Shown here in pieces: positions 1 to 8,446 of a stretch of 35,258 bases of DNA; within the stretch, counting starts at the first letter, position 1, and every line of letters begins with the position of its first letter. The stretch is from Lachnospiraceae bacterium (GTDB taxonomy: Bacteria; Bacillota; Clostridia; Lachnospirales; Lachnospiraceae). The stretch lies in assembly GCA_024687305.1 (NCBI GenBank), contig JAILEQ010000052.1:1-35258 (forward strand), written 5' to 3'. The notes beneath the pieces were generated by a model. That model was given only the letters and a program-made list of their open reading frames with translations, ran no database searches and had not been told where the DNA came from. The position numbers were made by a program, and so were the translations under genes.

Positions 1-1
1 G

Positions 2-187
2 ACCGGGATAAAGGACTGGCTGGTAAAGAAGATGTCATATATTGCCAAGAAGATGCCGTCAGCCAAGATCGAGGAAGCGATCGAAGCATGCGCCGGGGCA
101 GAAGAAGCCATAAAGACGGGCAACATGGTTGACGTTCTTGCGATAGAGTTATTGATCATCTCACTTTCAAATGCCGCGGGATATTGA
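2..187 (+). CDS. holA: DNA polymerase III delta subunit, C-terminal end (partial)
   Basis: The window opens inside this gene; 61 codons remain before TGA at 185-187. The translated tail contains ACAGAEEAIKTGNM followed by a hydrophobic VLAIELLII stretch. This resembles the last helix of clamp-loader delta subunits of clostridia, which typically read E-A-x-K-T-G-x(5-6)-A-x-E-L-L-I. Delta opens the beta sliding clamp within the clamp loader. The call rests only on this short tail and on family memory; the catalytic and clamp-binding parts lie outside the window. No convincing terminator follows, only an A/T-rich stretch. Confidence 0.6.
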   Translation, partial: TGIKDWLVKKMSYIAKKMPSAKIEEAIEACAGAEEAIKTGNMVDVLAIELLIISLSNAAGY

Positions 188-310
188 AAATAAAGGATTT
201 TTGATGTTTTTTATTTTTACAATAAAGCAATGATTGAGTACGATATACGGTACACCTTCGGTGATAATCTTTGGTTGTAAACAAAACAGGCAATCCAAAA
301 GGAGATCGTC

Positions 311-646
311 ATGAAGAAGAACATCATCGTATACGCACTCGCAGCAATATTACTTGCAACTTCACTTTTTACTCTTTTTTCGATAAAGGCATCGGGCAGC
401 AATCCCGTCATTTCAAAGCAAAACGTACAGGCCGAAAAAGAGTATGTAAAAGCCTTAAAGGAAGTGCTTAAAGAAAACAGCCTTCCAAATGCCGGTATCA
501 CTCTTACAAAAACAAGCGACGGATACACGACCGAATATACGGTGTGCATTCACACGGGGCTGGAAGAAAGTGAAGAATTACTGAATGAGTTAAACGCGGT
601 AGATCCTAAAATAGAAGGGTCATCGGTTTACATAAATTTATCATGA
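311..646 (+). CDS. Small exported or membrane-anchored protein, function unknown
   Basis: This 111-residue protein begins MKKNIIVYALAA, a basic start followed by a hydrophobic segment (about residues 4-27). That fits a signal peptide or an N-terminal anchor. The rest (about 30-111) is charged and polar, with a Lys/Glu-rich helix near residues 40-58 and beta-like stretches near the end. A good AAGGAG ribosome site sits 7-8 bases upstream of the ATG. The gene is not recognised. It lies between holA and a DUF1653 gene on the same strand and may be cotranscribed with the latter, with a short hairpin between them. A longer overlapping ORF in another frame (271-471) lacks a comparable ribosome site and looks spurious. 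Confidence 0.7.
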   Translation: MKKNIIVYALAAILLATSLFTLFSIKASGSNPVISKQNVQAEKEYVKALKEVLKENSLPNAGITLTKTSDGYTTEYTVCIHTGLEESEELLNELNAVDPKIEGSSVYINLS

Positions 647-660
647 TGCTTTTGGCATCA
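644..660 (+). promoter_or_regulatory. Intercistronic stem-loop just before a CGGAGG ribosome site
   Basis: TGATGC (644-649) can pair with GCATCA (655-660) around a 5-base loop. The stem starts at the stop codon of the small exported protein, and CGGAGG follows directly. There is no T-tract, so it is unlikely to be a terminator. It may influence translation or mRNA processing. Similar hairpins precede CGGAGG at 1126 and 21413. Confidence 0.4.
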
Positions 661-671
661 CGGAGGACAGC

Positions 672-1124
672 ATGAGGGAAACACCCAGGGAATTTGAGAT
701 CTACAGACACTTTAAAGGTGATAACTATCAGATAGTCACCACGGCGATTCATTCCGAAACCGGAGAAGAACTTGTTATTTACAAAGCACTCTACGGTGAA
801 GGCAAAACATATGCAAGACCGCTTGATATGTTCCTTAGCGAAGTGGACAGGGAAAAATATCCGAACGCCGATCAAAAGTACAGATTCGAAAAGCAGGAGA
901 TGGCTGCCGATCCGGGTGTGATGGAATTCCTTGCCGCCGAGACTGCCGAGGAGCGGATAAAGATACTTAACAAGATGGAGCTGCGTATAACCGATTCGAT
1001 GATCGATACGATGGCGATGTCTTTGGACATTGACGTAAAGCAGGGCCCCGTTTCGGAAAGATTTGACGATCTTAAAGGATGCCTCGAAACGATAAAGCGA
1101 TTTGAAACCAACAGATTAAGATAA
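672..1124 (+). CDS. DUF1653 domain protein with C-terminal extension
   Basis: The first 60 residues match the DUF1653 pattern as I know it: an IYRHFKG start, then TAIHSETGEELVIYKALYG and ARPLDMFLSEVD. DUF1653 is a small beta-rich domain of unknown biochemical role that often occurs alone in proteins of about 70-80 residues. This protein has 150 residues. The remainder (about 75-150) is acidic and helical, contains AETAEERIKILNKME, and is not recognised. ATG follows a GGAGG site with a 5-base spacer. The next gene starts 36 bases after its stop, with a 7-bp hairpin between. Function is unknown. Confidence 0.75.
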   Translation: MRETPREFEIYRHFKGDNYQIVTTAIHSETGEELVIYKALYGEGKTYARPLDMFLSEVDREKYPNADQKYRFEKQEMAADPGVMEFLAAETAEERIKILNKMELRITDSMIDTMAMSLDIDVKQGPVSERFDDLKGCLETIKRFETNRLR

Positions 1125-1125
1125 A

Positions 1126-1145
1126 GCGGGATCGTATTATCCCGC
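1126..1145 (+). promoter_or_regulatory. Intercistronic stem-loop before CGGAGG
   Basis: GCGGGAT (1126-1132) pairs perfectly with ATCCCGC (1139-1145) around CGTATT. CGGAGG, the ribosome site of the 5'-nucleotidase gene, follows after four bases. It has no T-tract. The spacing repeats the arrangement seen at 644-660. Confidence 0.45.
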
Positions 1146-1160
1146 AAAGCGGAGGTAATC

Positions 1161-2105
1161 ATGCCCTACAAACTTGATAACAAACTGGTGGTCGGAGTTT
1201 CTTCAAGAGCACTTTTCGACCTTACTTACGAAAACGAGATATTTGAAAAAGAAGGAGTCGACGCTTACTGCAAATACCAGGTTGAACACGAAAAAGACCT
1301 GTTAAACCCCGGCCCCGGATTCAAACTTATAAAGGCGCTTTTAAAGATAAACGATCTTAAGGGATACGAGGGCAGAGTCGAAGTCATCATAATGTCACGT
1401 AACAGTGCCGACACATCACTTCGCGTGTTCAATTCGATCGAGCATTACGGACTCAATATCACTCGTGCCGTGCTGGCAAGCGGCGGAAGTCTTGCTCCTT
1501 ACTTAAACGCATTTAAGACGGATCTTTTTCTTTCTGCATATGAAGACGATGTGCAGAGTGCGATCAATTCGGGTATCGCCGCCGGTATCATATGTACCGA
1601 TTCCGGACGCGATTACAATACAGACGAAGATATCAAACAGATCAGAATAGCATTTGACGGAGACGCCGTTCTTTTCACCGACGAATCCGAAATGATATAC
1701 CAAAGAGAAGGGCTTGAAGCATTCGACGAGAACGAAAAGAAGAACGCGGATAAGCCACTCCCTCAGGGACCGTTCGCAAAGTTCTTAAAAACGATATCGG
1801 ATCTTCAAAGAGAATTCGATCCTTCGGAGGTGCCCATACGGACAGCGCTTGTCACTGCGAGAAGCGCTCCCGCTCACGAGCGGGTGATAAGAACATTAAG
1901 AGCATGGAACGTGCGTATAGACGAAGCATTTTTCCTCGGCGGCATCCAAAAGAAGGATGTGCTTGAGGCTTTTGGCGCGCATATTTTCTTTGACGATCAG
2001 GCCGTACATACAGACCCGGCATCAGAAGTTGTTCCCAGTGCGCGTGTGCCCTATAGGAATCAGAAATCTTCCAAGAAGATTTCTGAACCCAATGTTCAGG
2101 GTTAG
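1161..2105 (+). CDS. 5'-nucleotidase of the cytosolic type I (PF06189-like) family
   Basis: This 314-residue protein resembles the 5'-nucleotidase family that includes vertebrate cytosolic 5'-nucleotidase I, which dephosphorylates nucleoside monophosphates. Recognisable stretches are VGVSSRALFDL near the start, VEVIIMSRNSADTSLRVFNSI, ASGGSLAPYLNAFKTDLFLSA, and a late LVTARSAPAHERVIRTLR followed by EAFFLGG and HIFFDDQ. A GGAGG site precedes the ATG. The expected end is near VPSARVPY. The last 15 or so residues (RNQKSSKKISEPNVQG) are encoded by a hairpin array and look non-native: the stop codon sits in the loop of the second hairpin. Family assignment is fairly firm; the physiological substrate cannot be read from the sequence. 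Confidence 0.82.
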   Translation: MPYKLDNKLVVGVSSRALFDLTYENEIFEKEGVDAYCKYQVEHEKDLLNPGPGFKLIKALLKINDLKGYEGRVEVIIMSRNSADTSLRVFNSIEHYGLNITRAVLASGGSLAPYLNAFKTDLFLSAYEDDVQSAINSGIAAGIICTDSGRDYNTDEDIKQIRIAFDGDAVLFTDESEMIYQREGLEAFDENEKKNADKPLPQGPFAKFLKTISDLQREFDPSEVPIRTALVTARSAPAHERVIRTLRAWNVRIDEAFFLGGIQKKDVLEAFGAHIFFDDQAVHTDPASEVVPSARVPYRNQKSSKKISEPNVQG

Positions 2106-2162
2106 GAACATTGGGTTGCCGAAGGCATTCCGCAGTTGCTTTGGTGTTTCACAAAGCAACTG
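2061..2162 (+). repeat. Array of three strong stem-loops at the end of the 5'-nucleotidase gene
   Basis: Three perfect or near-perfect inverted repeats lie head to tail. Hairpin 1: CAGAAATCTT (2061-2070) with AAGATTTCTG (2076-2085). Hairpin 2: AACCCAATGTTC (2086-2097) with GAACATTGGGTT (2106-2117). Hairpin 3: CAGTTGCTTT (2133-2142) with AAAGCAACTG (2153-2162), extended inside by GTG/CAC across one bulged base. Hairpins 1 and 2 abut with no gap. None has a T-tract, so ordinary intrinsic termination is unlikely. The first 45 bases are translated as the tail of the nucleotidase. It could be a palindromic repetitive element, an mRNA-stabilising structure or a structured RNA. Confidence 0.75.
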
Positions 2163-2199
2163 TTACCGATAGTATGAAAAAACAGTGAGAGGATAAAGT

Positions 2200-3222
2200 A
2201 TGAAATTACTTAGCATAGCCGTGCCGTGTTACAATTCGGCGGCATATATGGAGAAATGTGTGGATTCGCTTCTTGTCGGCGGTGACGATGTAGAGATAAT
2301 CATTGTTGACGACGGATCGCAAAAGGACAATACGGGAGAGATTGCCGACGCGCTCGCAGCCAAATACGAGGGTATCGTTAAAGCTGTTCATCAGGAAAAC
2401 GGCGGGCATGGCGAGGCGGTTAATACGGGTCTTAAGAATGCGACCGGACTTTACTTTAAGGTAGTGGATTCGGACGATAAGCTTGAACCGGACGCATATA
2501 AAAAAGTGCTTGGGACACTTAAAAGATTTAAAGACGATCCCATCGATATGCTGATCTCCAACTATGTCTACGACAAAGAGGGAGCCGAGCATAAGCATGT
2601 TATGCAATACAGAAGCGTTCTTCCCAAAGACAGGGTGTTTACGTGGGAAGACGCAAAGCATTTCAAAAAGGGCCAGTACATTCTTATGCACAGCGTCATT
2701 TACCGTACGCAGATGGTTAAGGACAGCGGGCTTAAGCTTCCGGCGCATACTTTCTATGTTGACAGCATTTACGTGTTTGAACCCATGCCTTATGTAAAGA
2801 AGATGTATTATCTCGATGTCGATTTTTATCTTTATTACATCGGAAGAGAAGATCAGTCGGTAAACGAAAAGGTCATGATAGGAAGGCTCGATCAGCAGAC
2901 GAGAGTAAACAACATCATGTTTGATTATTTCTCCAAGATAGGGCCTACTATAAAAGACAGGAAGACTTTGTACAACTACATGTACAATTATCTTGAGATC
3001 ATCACCACTATCACAAACGTGATGGAGATCCTCAAAAATACGAAAGAGTCTATCGAAGATAAAGACAGACTGTGGGAGTCTTTTAAAGAAAGAGACGAAG
3101 CTCTTTACAAAAAGCTCCGCCACGGCTTGGTGGGAACGGCACTTAATATTCCCGGCAGATTCGGCCGCGCCGTCACGGTATTCGGATACAGAGTCTGCCA
3201 GAAGATATTTAAATTCAATTAA
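2200..3222 (+). CDS. Glycosyltransferase family 2 (GT-A fold)
   Basis: The N-terminus reads LLSIAVPCYNSAAYMEKCVDSLL, then EIIIVDDGSQKDNTGEIA and a later KVVDSDDKLEPDAY. These are the nucleotide-sugar-binding region and the DxD-type metal motif of inverting GT2 enzymes, within the first 100 residues. The C-terminal 200 residues are helical and basic at the end (RFGRAVTVFGYRVCQ). It has no strong transmembrane helix and may be peripheral. It probably transfers a sugar from a nucleotide sugar to a polysaccharide, lipid or protein acceptor; donor and acceptor are unknown. GAGAGG lies 7 bases before ATG. It precedes sugar epimerase and isomerase genes on the same strand. Confidence 0.88.
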   Translation: MKLLSIAVPCYNSAAYMEKCVDSLLVGGDDVEIIIVDDGSQKDNTGEIADALAAKYEGIVKAVHQENGGHGEAVNTGLKNATGLYFKVVDSDDKLEPDAYKKVLGTLKRFKDDPIDMLISNYVYDKEGAEHKHVMQYRSVLPKDRVFTWEDAKHFKKGQYILMHSVIYRTQMVKDSGLKLPAHTFYVDSIYVFEPMPYVKKMYYLDVDFYLYYIGREDQSVNEKVMIGRLDQQTRVNNIMFDYFSKIGPTIKDRKTLYNYMYNYLEIITTITNVMEILKNTKESIEDKDRLWESFKERDEALYKKLRHGLVGTALNIPGRFGRAVTVFGYRVCQKIFKFN

Positions 3223-3259
3223 TCAAATTATGTAAACCACATCGGATTGCGGAGGTTTT

Positions 3260-4426
3260 ATGATCGCAGATATTAAAAATCATCTTGAGAATGCCATCAT
3301 TCCCTTTTGGAAAGGATTAAGAGACGACGAATTTGGCGGATATTACGGCTATATGGATTTTGATACGCTTACCGTCGACAAAAAATATGTCAAAGGCTGC
3401 ATTCTTCATTCGAGAATACTGTGGTTCTTTTCGAACGCATATATGCTCCTTAAAGACGAATCGCTTAAGAGTGAAGCGGATCACGCGTTTGAGTTCATAA
3501 CAAAGAACTGCATGGACAAAGAAAACGGAGGCATTTACTGGGCCGTAAACTATGACGGGAGCGTAAATGACTCTCTTAAGCATACTTACAATCAGGCGTT
3601 CTGCATTTATGCAATGTCTTCATATTACGATGCGACCGGCAATAAGCAGGCTCTCGACATTGCATACGATCTTTACGATCTTATCGAGACAAAGTGTCGC
3701 GATGAGGACGGATATCTTGAAGCATTCACAAAGGATTTTAAGACAGCTCCCAACGACGAACTTTCCGAGAACGGAGTAATGGCGGATCGTACCATGAATA
3801 CGCTGTTACATGTGCTTGAAGCATATACGGAACTTTACAGGGTAGACGGCCGTAGCAAGGTAGCCGATTCACTTCGTTCGATCATGGACATCTTTATGCT
3901 TCATATGTACAATCCGACGCTTAAGCGTCAGGACGTTTTCTTTGACCTTGATTACAATTCACTTATCGATCTGCATTCATACGGCCACGACATAGAGACG
4001 TCATGGCTTATGGACAGAGCACTAGAAGTGCTGAATGACGAAGAATACACCAAGAAACTTTCGCCCATTACAAGGGACCTTGCCGCAAAGATCTACGATG
4101 TGGCTTTTGACGGAAGATCTCTTGCAAACGAATGTGAGCGCGGTGTTGTCGATACGAAGAGGATATGGTGGGTACAGGCAGAGACCGTGGTCGGCTTTGT
4201 GAACGCATATCAGAAATCCGGCGATGAGAAATATTTAAAAGCAGCAGGGGCTTGCTGGAACTATATAAAAGATGTTATTGTAGATAAGCGTGCCGGAAGC
4301 GAGTGGCTCAGCGAAGTAGACGCAAGCGGGCTTCCGCTCACCAAAAAACCCATAGTGGAGCCATGGAAATGCCCGTATCACAACGGACGTATGTGCATGG
4401 AGATCATCAAAAGGGGAATAGAATAA
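3260..4426 (+). CDS. ce: Cellobiose 2-epimerase (AGE superfamily)
   Basis: This 388-residue protein closely follows the Ruminococcus albus cellobiose 2-epimerase as I remember it, in sequence and residue numbering. Such enzymes turn the reducing-end glucose of cellobiose into mannose (4-O-glucosyl-mannose) and also act on mannobiose and lactose. Visible landmarks are ILHSRILWFF with Arg52, KHTYNQAF, LHSYGHDIETSW with His243 and Glu246, RIWWVQAE with Trp303-Trp304 and Glu308, and WKCPYHNGRMCME with His374. These match the known active-site positions of the (alpha/alpha)6 barrel. GGAGG precedes ATG. No signal peptide is visible, so it is cytoplasmic. The next gene, a mannose-6-phosphate isomerase, starts on the base after its stop, pointing to beta-mannan or cello-oligosaccharide use. 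Confidence 0.92.
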   Translation: MIADIKNHLENAIIPFWKGLRDDEFGGYYGYMDFDTLTVDKKYVKGCILHSRILWFFSNAYMLLKDESLKSEADHAFEFITKNCMDKENGGIYWAVNYDGSVNDSLKHTYNQAFCIYAMSSYYDATGNKQALDIAYDLYDLIETKCRDEDGYLEAFTKDFKTAPNDELSENGVMADRTMNTLLHVLEAYTELYRVDGRSKVADSLRSIMDIFMLHMYNPTLKRQDVFFDLDYNSLIDLHSYGHDIETSWLMDRALEVLNDEEYTKKLSPITRDLAAKIYDVAFDGRSLANECERGVVDTKRIWWVQAETVVGFVNAYQKSGDEKYLKAAGACWNYIKDVIVDKRAGSEWLSEVDASGLPLTKKPIVEPWKCPYHNGRMCMEIIKRGIE

Positions 4427-5365
4427 TTGAGTAACGATTTCTTATTTTTTGAACCCGTCTACATGGAAAGAGTGTGGGGCGGTAATAAAAGCAGAAGCGA
4501 GTTCGGTTATGATCTTCCTTCGGACAATATAGGAGAGTGCTGGGTCATCACCGCCAATGAGATCGGTGATTGTGTATGCACCACCGATGAGTACAAAGGT
4601 AAAACTCTTACCTGGCTTTGGGAGAATAAAAGAGAACTGTTCGGCAATTATGACTGCGACAGATTTCCGCTTCTTTTAAAGATACTCGATGCGAAGACGG
4701 ATCTTAGCATTCAGGTTCATCCCGACGATGCTTATATGGCAAAGAAAGATCCGAAAGCCTGGGGAAAGACCGAAAGCTGGTATATCTTAAACTGTGATGA
4801 AGGCGCGACCGTAGTTGTGGGGCACAACGCCCGCACACGCGAAGAACTTCGCGAGATGATAGATTCTTCAAGGTACAAAGAACTCATACGCGAGGTTGAA
4901 GTCCACAAAGGAGATTTCATTCAGATCGACGCCGGTACCATTCATTCGATAAAAGGCGGCGTCATGATACTTGAGACGCAGCAGAACTCCGATATCACTT
5001 ACAGAGTTTACGATTATGACAGACTCTGGAACGGTAAGCCAAGAACCCTTCACAGAGAGGAAGCCAAAGACGTGACGGTCGTTCCGGCGGTAAAAGAGCC
5101 CGCATTTAAGACTTCCGATACCGATCCGATCGTGAAACTGGTTAGCTGTAAATACTACGATCTGTTTAAACTCAATGTAAAAGGTGATCTTGCGATCGAT
5201 AACGATGCACCGTTCAGACTTGTTTCCTGCATTGAAGGAAGCGGAACGGTAAACAAAAAAGTCACCTTAAAGAAAGGTGACCATTTTATAGTGCCTTCAG
5301 GCATTGATAAACTTGAATTTAACGGAGAGATGACATTGATCACATCCGTCCCCGGGAAGCGTTAG
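4427..5365 (+). CDS. manA: Mannose-6-phosphate isomerase, class I
   Basis: This 312-residue cupin-type zinc isomerase interconverts mannose-6-phosphate and fructose-6-phosphate. Signatures include RVWGGNK near the start, SIQVHPDDAYM (metal-binding His), ESWYILNC, GDFIQIDAGTIHSI (metal-binding His) and an ILETQQNSDITYRVYDY stretch. The last third is a second cupin-like region. Its length matches short Firmicute ManA proteins. The start codon is TTG at 4427, directly after the TAA of the epimerase gene, with AAGGGG 10 bases upstream; tight translational coupling is likely. Together with the epimerase it would feed mannose released from epimerised disaccharides into glycolysis. Its 3' end overlaps the convergent PAP2 gene by 26 bases. 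Confidence 0.9.
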   Translation: MSNDFLFFEPVYMERVWGGNKSRSEFGYDLPSDNIGECWVITANEIGDCVCTTDEYKGKTLTWLWENKRELFGNYDCDRFPLLLKILDAKTDLSIQVHPDDAYMAKKDPKAWGKTESWYILNCDEGATVVVGHNARTREELREMIDSSRYKELIREVEVHKGDFIQIDAGTIHSIKGGVMILETQQNSDITYRVYDYDRLWNGKPRTLHREEAKDVTVVPAVKEPAFKTSDTDPIVKLVSCKYYDLFKLNVKGDLAIDNDAPFRLVSCIEGSGTVNKKVTLKKGDHFIVPSGIDKLEFNGEMTLITSVPGKR

Positions 5366-6002
5366 TGCGATGAGCAAGACGCTTCCTTATTTCTTTTCTG
5401 TAGACGATCATCGTCATAAAAAACGCCATAATAAATGCAGTGCATACATCAAACAGCGAATGCTGCTTTAAGAACATGGTTGAAAGTATGATCGATACGC
5501 AAATGATAAAGGAAGGTATCCTGAATATCTTTTTGTCTTTGGTATAACTGCAATGTGTTATGCAAAGGTGTGCGCCGATCGAATTGTACACGTGGATGCT
5601 CGGCCAAAGATTTGTGGGAGTATCGGTTGAGTACAACGACTTTACGAGCCTTGAGCACACATTGTCTCTTGGAAGCACTAAAGGCCTTAAGTTGTGACCG
5701 TTAGGCCAGAATGTCGATATTATAAGAAAGATCGTCATTCCGGTAAAAAGAAAAATGAGCGAATTGTAATATTCATTTAAGTCTTTGTAGAACGCAATGC
5801 CGACACATGCAAACATGTAAATGAACCACGTAAAATACGGGATAACGAAGAACTCGCAAAAAGGAATGAGATCGTCCGCTGCCGTATGTATTATTCTGTA
5901 CGTGGTAACCTTCTTCTCCAGAATGGCAAACCATGCAAGGTAAAGGGCCATGTATGCGAAGATCGGTATGGCGTGCTTATATTTATTCCAAAACTTAGCC
6001 AA
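5340..6002 (-). CDS. PAP2-superfamily integral membrane phosphatase
   Basis: This 220-residue protein has about six hydrophobic segments and the three PAP2 motifs: an Arg-Pro pair (HNLRPLVLPRD), WPSIHV with the PSxH signature, and FLKQHSLFDV with the His and Asp of the third motif. Family members remove phosphate from lipid phosphates such as phosphatidic acid or undecaprenyl pyrophosphate, or transfer phospho-headgroups. The spacing resembles the PAP2_3 subgroup. The start is TTG at 6000-6002, preceded by AGAGG 8 bases upstream. It lies 14 bases downstream of a lipid kinase gene on the same strand, so the pair probably forms a phosphatase/kinase lipid operon. The exact substrate is unknown. 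Confidence 0.85.
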   Translation of the reverse strand: MAKFWNKYKHAIPIFAYMALYLAWFAILEKKVTTYRIIHTAADDLIPFCEFFVIPYFTWFIYMFACVGIAFYKDLNEYYNSLIFLFTGMTIFLIISTFWPNGHNLRPLVLPRDNVCSRLVKSLYSTDTPTNLWPSIHVYNSIGAHLCITHCSYTKDKKIFRIPSFIICVSIILSTMFLKQHSLFDVCTAFIMAFFMTMIVYRKEIRKRLAHRTNASRGRM

Positions 6003-6016
6003 AAGAAAACCTCTGA

Positions 6017-7000
6017 TTATTTCAAAAATCTCAGTGCACCCGGCACTACACTTACTCTGATGTGATCGGATTTGGTGTATACCTCACCGTCGGTATGTAC
6101 CCATAACGGAATCTCGGATTTGACTTCATACGCTCTTGCGTGGAACTGACCGACATGCTTGTTGGTGATATGCGTACCCTTTGCGGCTTTGGGAATTACC
6201 GAGATGGCTTCAAGAGGAGACATATTGTTAAGTACGCATATATCGAGATATCCGTCATCGGGAACGGCTGCGGGAGCAAATTTATATCCGCCGCCTTCAA
6301 AGCATGTGTTCATACCGACGATGAATCTCAATCTGTCAAATTCGACAGATTCGCCCTCATCGAAGATAATGGTGGCTTTAGGCTTTACATCCGAGAAAAT
6401 GAGTTTCACGGAGATCAGACCGTATATAAGTTTTCCGAGTCCTATCCTGTTAAGAAAATCCTTAACCTTTGAAGCGAGCGCTCTTTCACATATGGCGGCG
6501 TCAAAACCGATACCGCAGCTGACATCAAAGTAGCGCGTCCTGCTTATGTCTTTGCCCGCGATGCATGTCCGGTCATCGCTCATCGAAAGATATTCAAGTT
6601 TTCCCAGATCATAGATCTTGGGTTCTTTTATCGAAAGAATGCGTTTGATGTTTTCGATCGCACCCTCTTCATAAGATAAAGCTCTGGCGAAATCGTTACC
6701 CGAACCGGTGGGAATATAACCTATGTTTACTTTTGAAAAATCGGCGATGCCCTGAAGAGCTTCGTCCAAAGTTCCGTCTCCGCCGAGAATGATGACATTT
6801 ACAGGTGTCTCATCGTTTAAATGCTCTGAAGTAACCTTGCTCATCAGTTCGGAAATGTGACCGCTTCTTTCGGAAAACAGAATTTCGTATTCGACTGCCT
6901 GTTCTTTAAGATATTTTTCTACCTCATTCCAGATCTTTATACCCTTACCCGATTGTGAGACCGGGTTGCATATAAAATAGTACTTTCCCATTTGAACCAC
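6017..7000 (-). CDS. Diacylglycerol kinase-family lipid kinase (YegS/BmrU type)
   Basis: This 327-residue cytoplasmic protein has the DAGK catalytic domain. It starts with YYFICNPVSQSGKG (phosphate-binding region), carries the ATP-binding signature VIILGGDGTLDEAL near residues 70-83, and PTGSGNDFAR soon after. The C-terminal half is the beta-sandwich typical of this family and ends in a VHTDGE motif. Such enzymes phosphorylate diacylglycerol or related lipids with ATP. The start may be GTG at 6998-7000 or the ATG three codons later; neither has a strong ribosome site, and the GTG matches the longer frame. It is cotranscribed with the downstream PAP2 gene. Confidence 0.87.
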   Translation of the reverse strand: MVQMGKYYFICNPVSQSGKGIKIWNEVEKYLKEQAVEYEILFSERSGHISELMSKVTSEHLNDETPVNVIILGGDGTLDEALQGIADFSKVNIGYIPTGSGNDFARALSYEEGAIENIKRILSIKEPKIYDLGKLEYLSMSDDRTCIAGKDISRTRYFDVSCGIGFDAAICERALASKVKDFLNRIGLGKLIYGLISVKLIFSDVKPKATIIFDEGESVEFDRLRFIVGMNTCFEGGGYKFAPAAVPDDGYLDICVLNNMSPLEAISVIPKAAKGTHITNKHVGQFHARAYEVKSEIPLWVHTDGEVYTKSDHIRVSVVPGALRFLK

Positions 7001-7077
7001 ATCCGTTTCTTAATACTTCATATAGGATTTTATCAAGCGAAATGGTAAAAGTAAACTACCGTTAAGCAGTTTTGGGA

Positions 7078-7107
7078 TTGCATTTGTCATGTAGTATGCT
7101 ATATAAT
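7078..7107 (+). promoter_or_regulatory. Probable sigma-A promoter of glyA
   Basis: TTGCAT (7078-7083) and TATAAT (7102-7107) are 18 bases apart, upstream of glyA and in the divergent gap from the lipid kinase gene. A small palindrome, GCGTTTTAACGC (7117-7128), lies near the expected transcript start and could be an operator. Confidence 0.65.
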
Positions 7108-7162
7108 CTTACCAACGCGTTTTAACGCATTACTAAAGTAAATCAATACAGGAGAAAGAAAA

Positions 7163-8401
7163 ATGTATTCATTTGATGAGATCACCAAAGTCGATCCCGA
7201 GATCGCTCAGGCGATAAAGGATGAGCAGCAAAGACAGAACGACCATATCGAACTCATTGCTTCCGAGAACTGGGTAAGCAAGGCGGTTATGGCCGCTATG
7301 GGAAGCCCTCTTACCAATAAATATGCGGAAGGTTATCCCGGAAAGCGTTATTATGGCGGATGCGAATGTGTAGACGTAGTTGAGACGCTTGCAATTGAAA
7401 GAGCAAAAGAGCTTTTCGGATGCGATTACGCAAACGTTCAGCCTCACTCGGGTGCGCAGGCAAACCTTGCGGTTCAGTTCGCAGTCTGCAACCCCGGAGA
7501 TACCATAATGGGTATGAACCTCGATCACGGCGGACACCTTACACACGGAAGCCCGGTAAACATTTCCGGTAAATATTTCAACATTGTTCCTTACGGTGTT
7601 AATGACGACGGTTTCATTGATTACGATAAAATGTATGCACTTGCTATGGAATGCAAGCCCAAGATGATCATCGCAGGCGCATCGGCATACGCTCGTGCAA
7701 TAGATTTCAAGAAATTCAGAAAAGCAGCTGATGACTGCGGCGCCGTTCTCATGGTAGATATGGCTCACATTGCAGGCCTTGTTGCAGCAGGACTTCATGA
7801 AAGCCCCATCGGAATCGCTGACGTGGTTACAACTACGACTCACAAGACTCTTCGTGGACCTCGTGGCGGTCTTATCCTTTGCAATCAGGAAGCCGCTGAC
7901 AAGTTTAACTTTAACAAGGCGATATTCCCCGGTATTCAGGGTGGTCCTCTTATGCACGTTATCGCTGCGAAGGCCGTTTGCTTTAAAGAAGCTCTTTCTC
8001 CCGAGTTTAAGAAATATCAGCAGGGCATTGTCGACAATGCACAGGCTCTTTGCAAAGGCCTTATGTCAAGAGGCGTTAAGATCGTTTCGGGCGGTACCGA
8101 CAATCATCTGATGCTTGTGGATCTTACAAACTTCGATCTTACCGGAAAAGCAGTTGAGAAGCTTCTTGATGCGGCTCACATCACCGCAAACAAGAATGCG
8201 ATCCCCAACGATCCTCAGAAGCCTTTCGTTACGAGCGGTATCAGACTCGGAACTCCCGCAGTCACAAGCCGTGGCATGAACACCGAAGATATGGATGTTA
8301 TCGCAGACTGTATAGCAAACATCATTAAAGGCGGAGAGGCTGCCGTTGAACCTACAAAGGCCAGAATCCTTGAACTTACCAAGAAATACCCTCTCATATA
8401 A
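7163..8401 (+). CDS. glyA: Serine hydroxymethyltransferase
   Basis: This 412-residue PLP enzyme converts serine plus tetrahydrofolate to glycine plus 5,10-methylene-tetrahydrofolate, the main source of one-carbon units. Diagnostic segments include [29 protein letters not shown], a [13 protein letters not shown] segment, and [13 protein letters not shown] with the PLP-binding lysine at about residue 228. C-terminal [13 protein letters not shown] is also typical. Length and order are normal. AGGAG lies 8-10 bases before ATG. The gene has its own promoter and a strong terminator and appears monocistronic. Gly/Ser metabolism links it loosely to the aspartate/threonine operon that follows. Confidence 0.97.
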   Translation: MYSFDEITKVDPEIAQAIKDEQQRQNDHIELIASENWVSKAVMAAMGSPLTNKYAEGYPGKRYYGGCECVDVVETLAIERAKELFGCDYANVQPHSGAQANLAVQFAVCNPGDTIMGMNLDHGGHLTHGSPVNISGKYFNIVPYGVNDDGFIDYDKMYALAMECKPKMIIAGASAYARAIDFKKFRKAADDCGAVLMVDMAHIAGLVAAGLHESPIGIADVVTTTTHKTLRGPRGGLILCNQEAADKFNFNKAIFPGIQGGPLMHVIAAKAVCFKEALSPEFKKYQQGIVDNAQALCKGLMSRGVKIVSGGTDNHLMLVDLTNFDLTGKAVEKLLDAAHITANKNAIPNDPQKPFVTSGIRLGTPAVTSRGMNTEDMDVIADCIANIIKGGEAAVEPTKARILELTKKYPLI

Positions 8402-8413
8402 TTAATACTCTTT

Positions 8414-8446
8414 GAGCAGCGGACGGAAACGTCCGCTGTTCTTTTG
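8414..8446 (+). terminator. Intrinsic terminator of glyA
   Basis: GAGCAGCGGACG (8414-8425) pairs with CGTCCGCTGTTC (8430-8441) around a GAAA tetraloop, with one G-U pair, and is followed by TTTT. It sits 12 bases after the glyA stop. Confidence 0.88.

Noticed and set aside
189-240. Terminator after holA
   Set aside because: Only a loose A/T pairing with no G/C stem; not enough to call.
2206-3123. Long open frame (305 codons) on the minus strand inside the GT2 gene
   Set aside because: It is antisense to a clear glycosyltransferase, has no recognisable motif and mirrors its codon pattern; shadow frame.
3228-3241. 14-base match TTATGTAAACCACA also at 26400-26413
   Set aside because: In 35 kb one or two such 14-mer pairs are expected by chance, and the flanks do not align.
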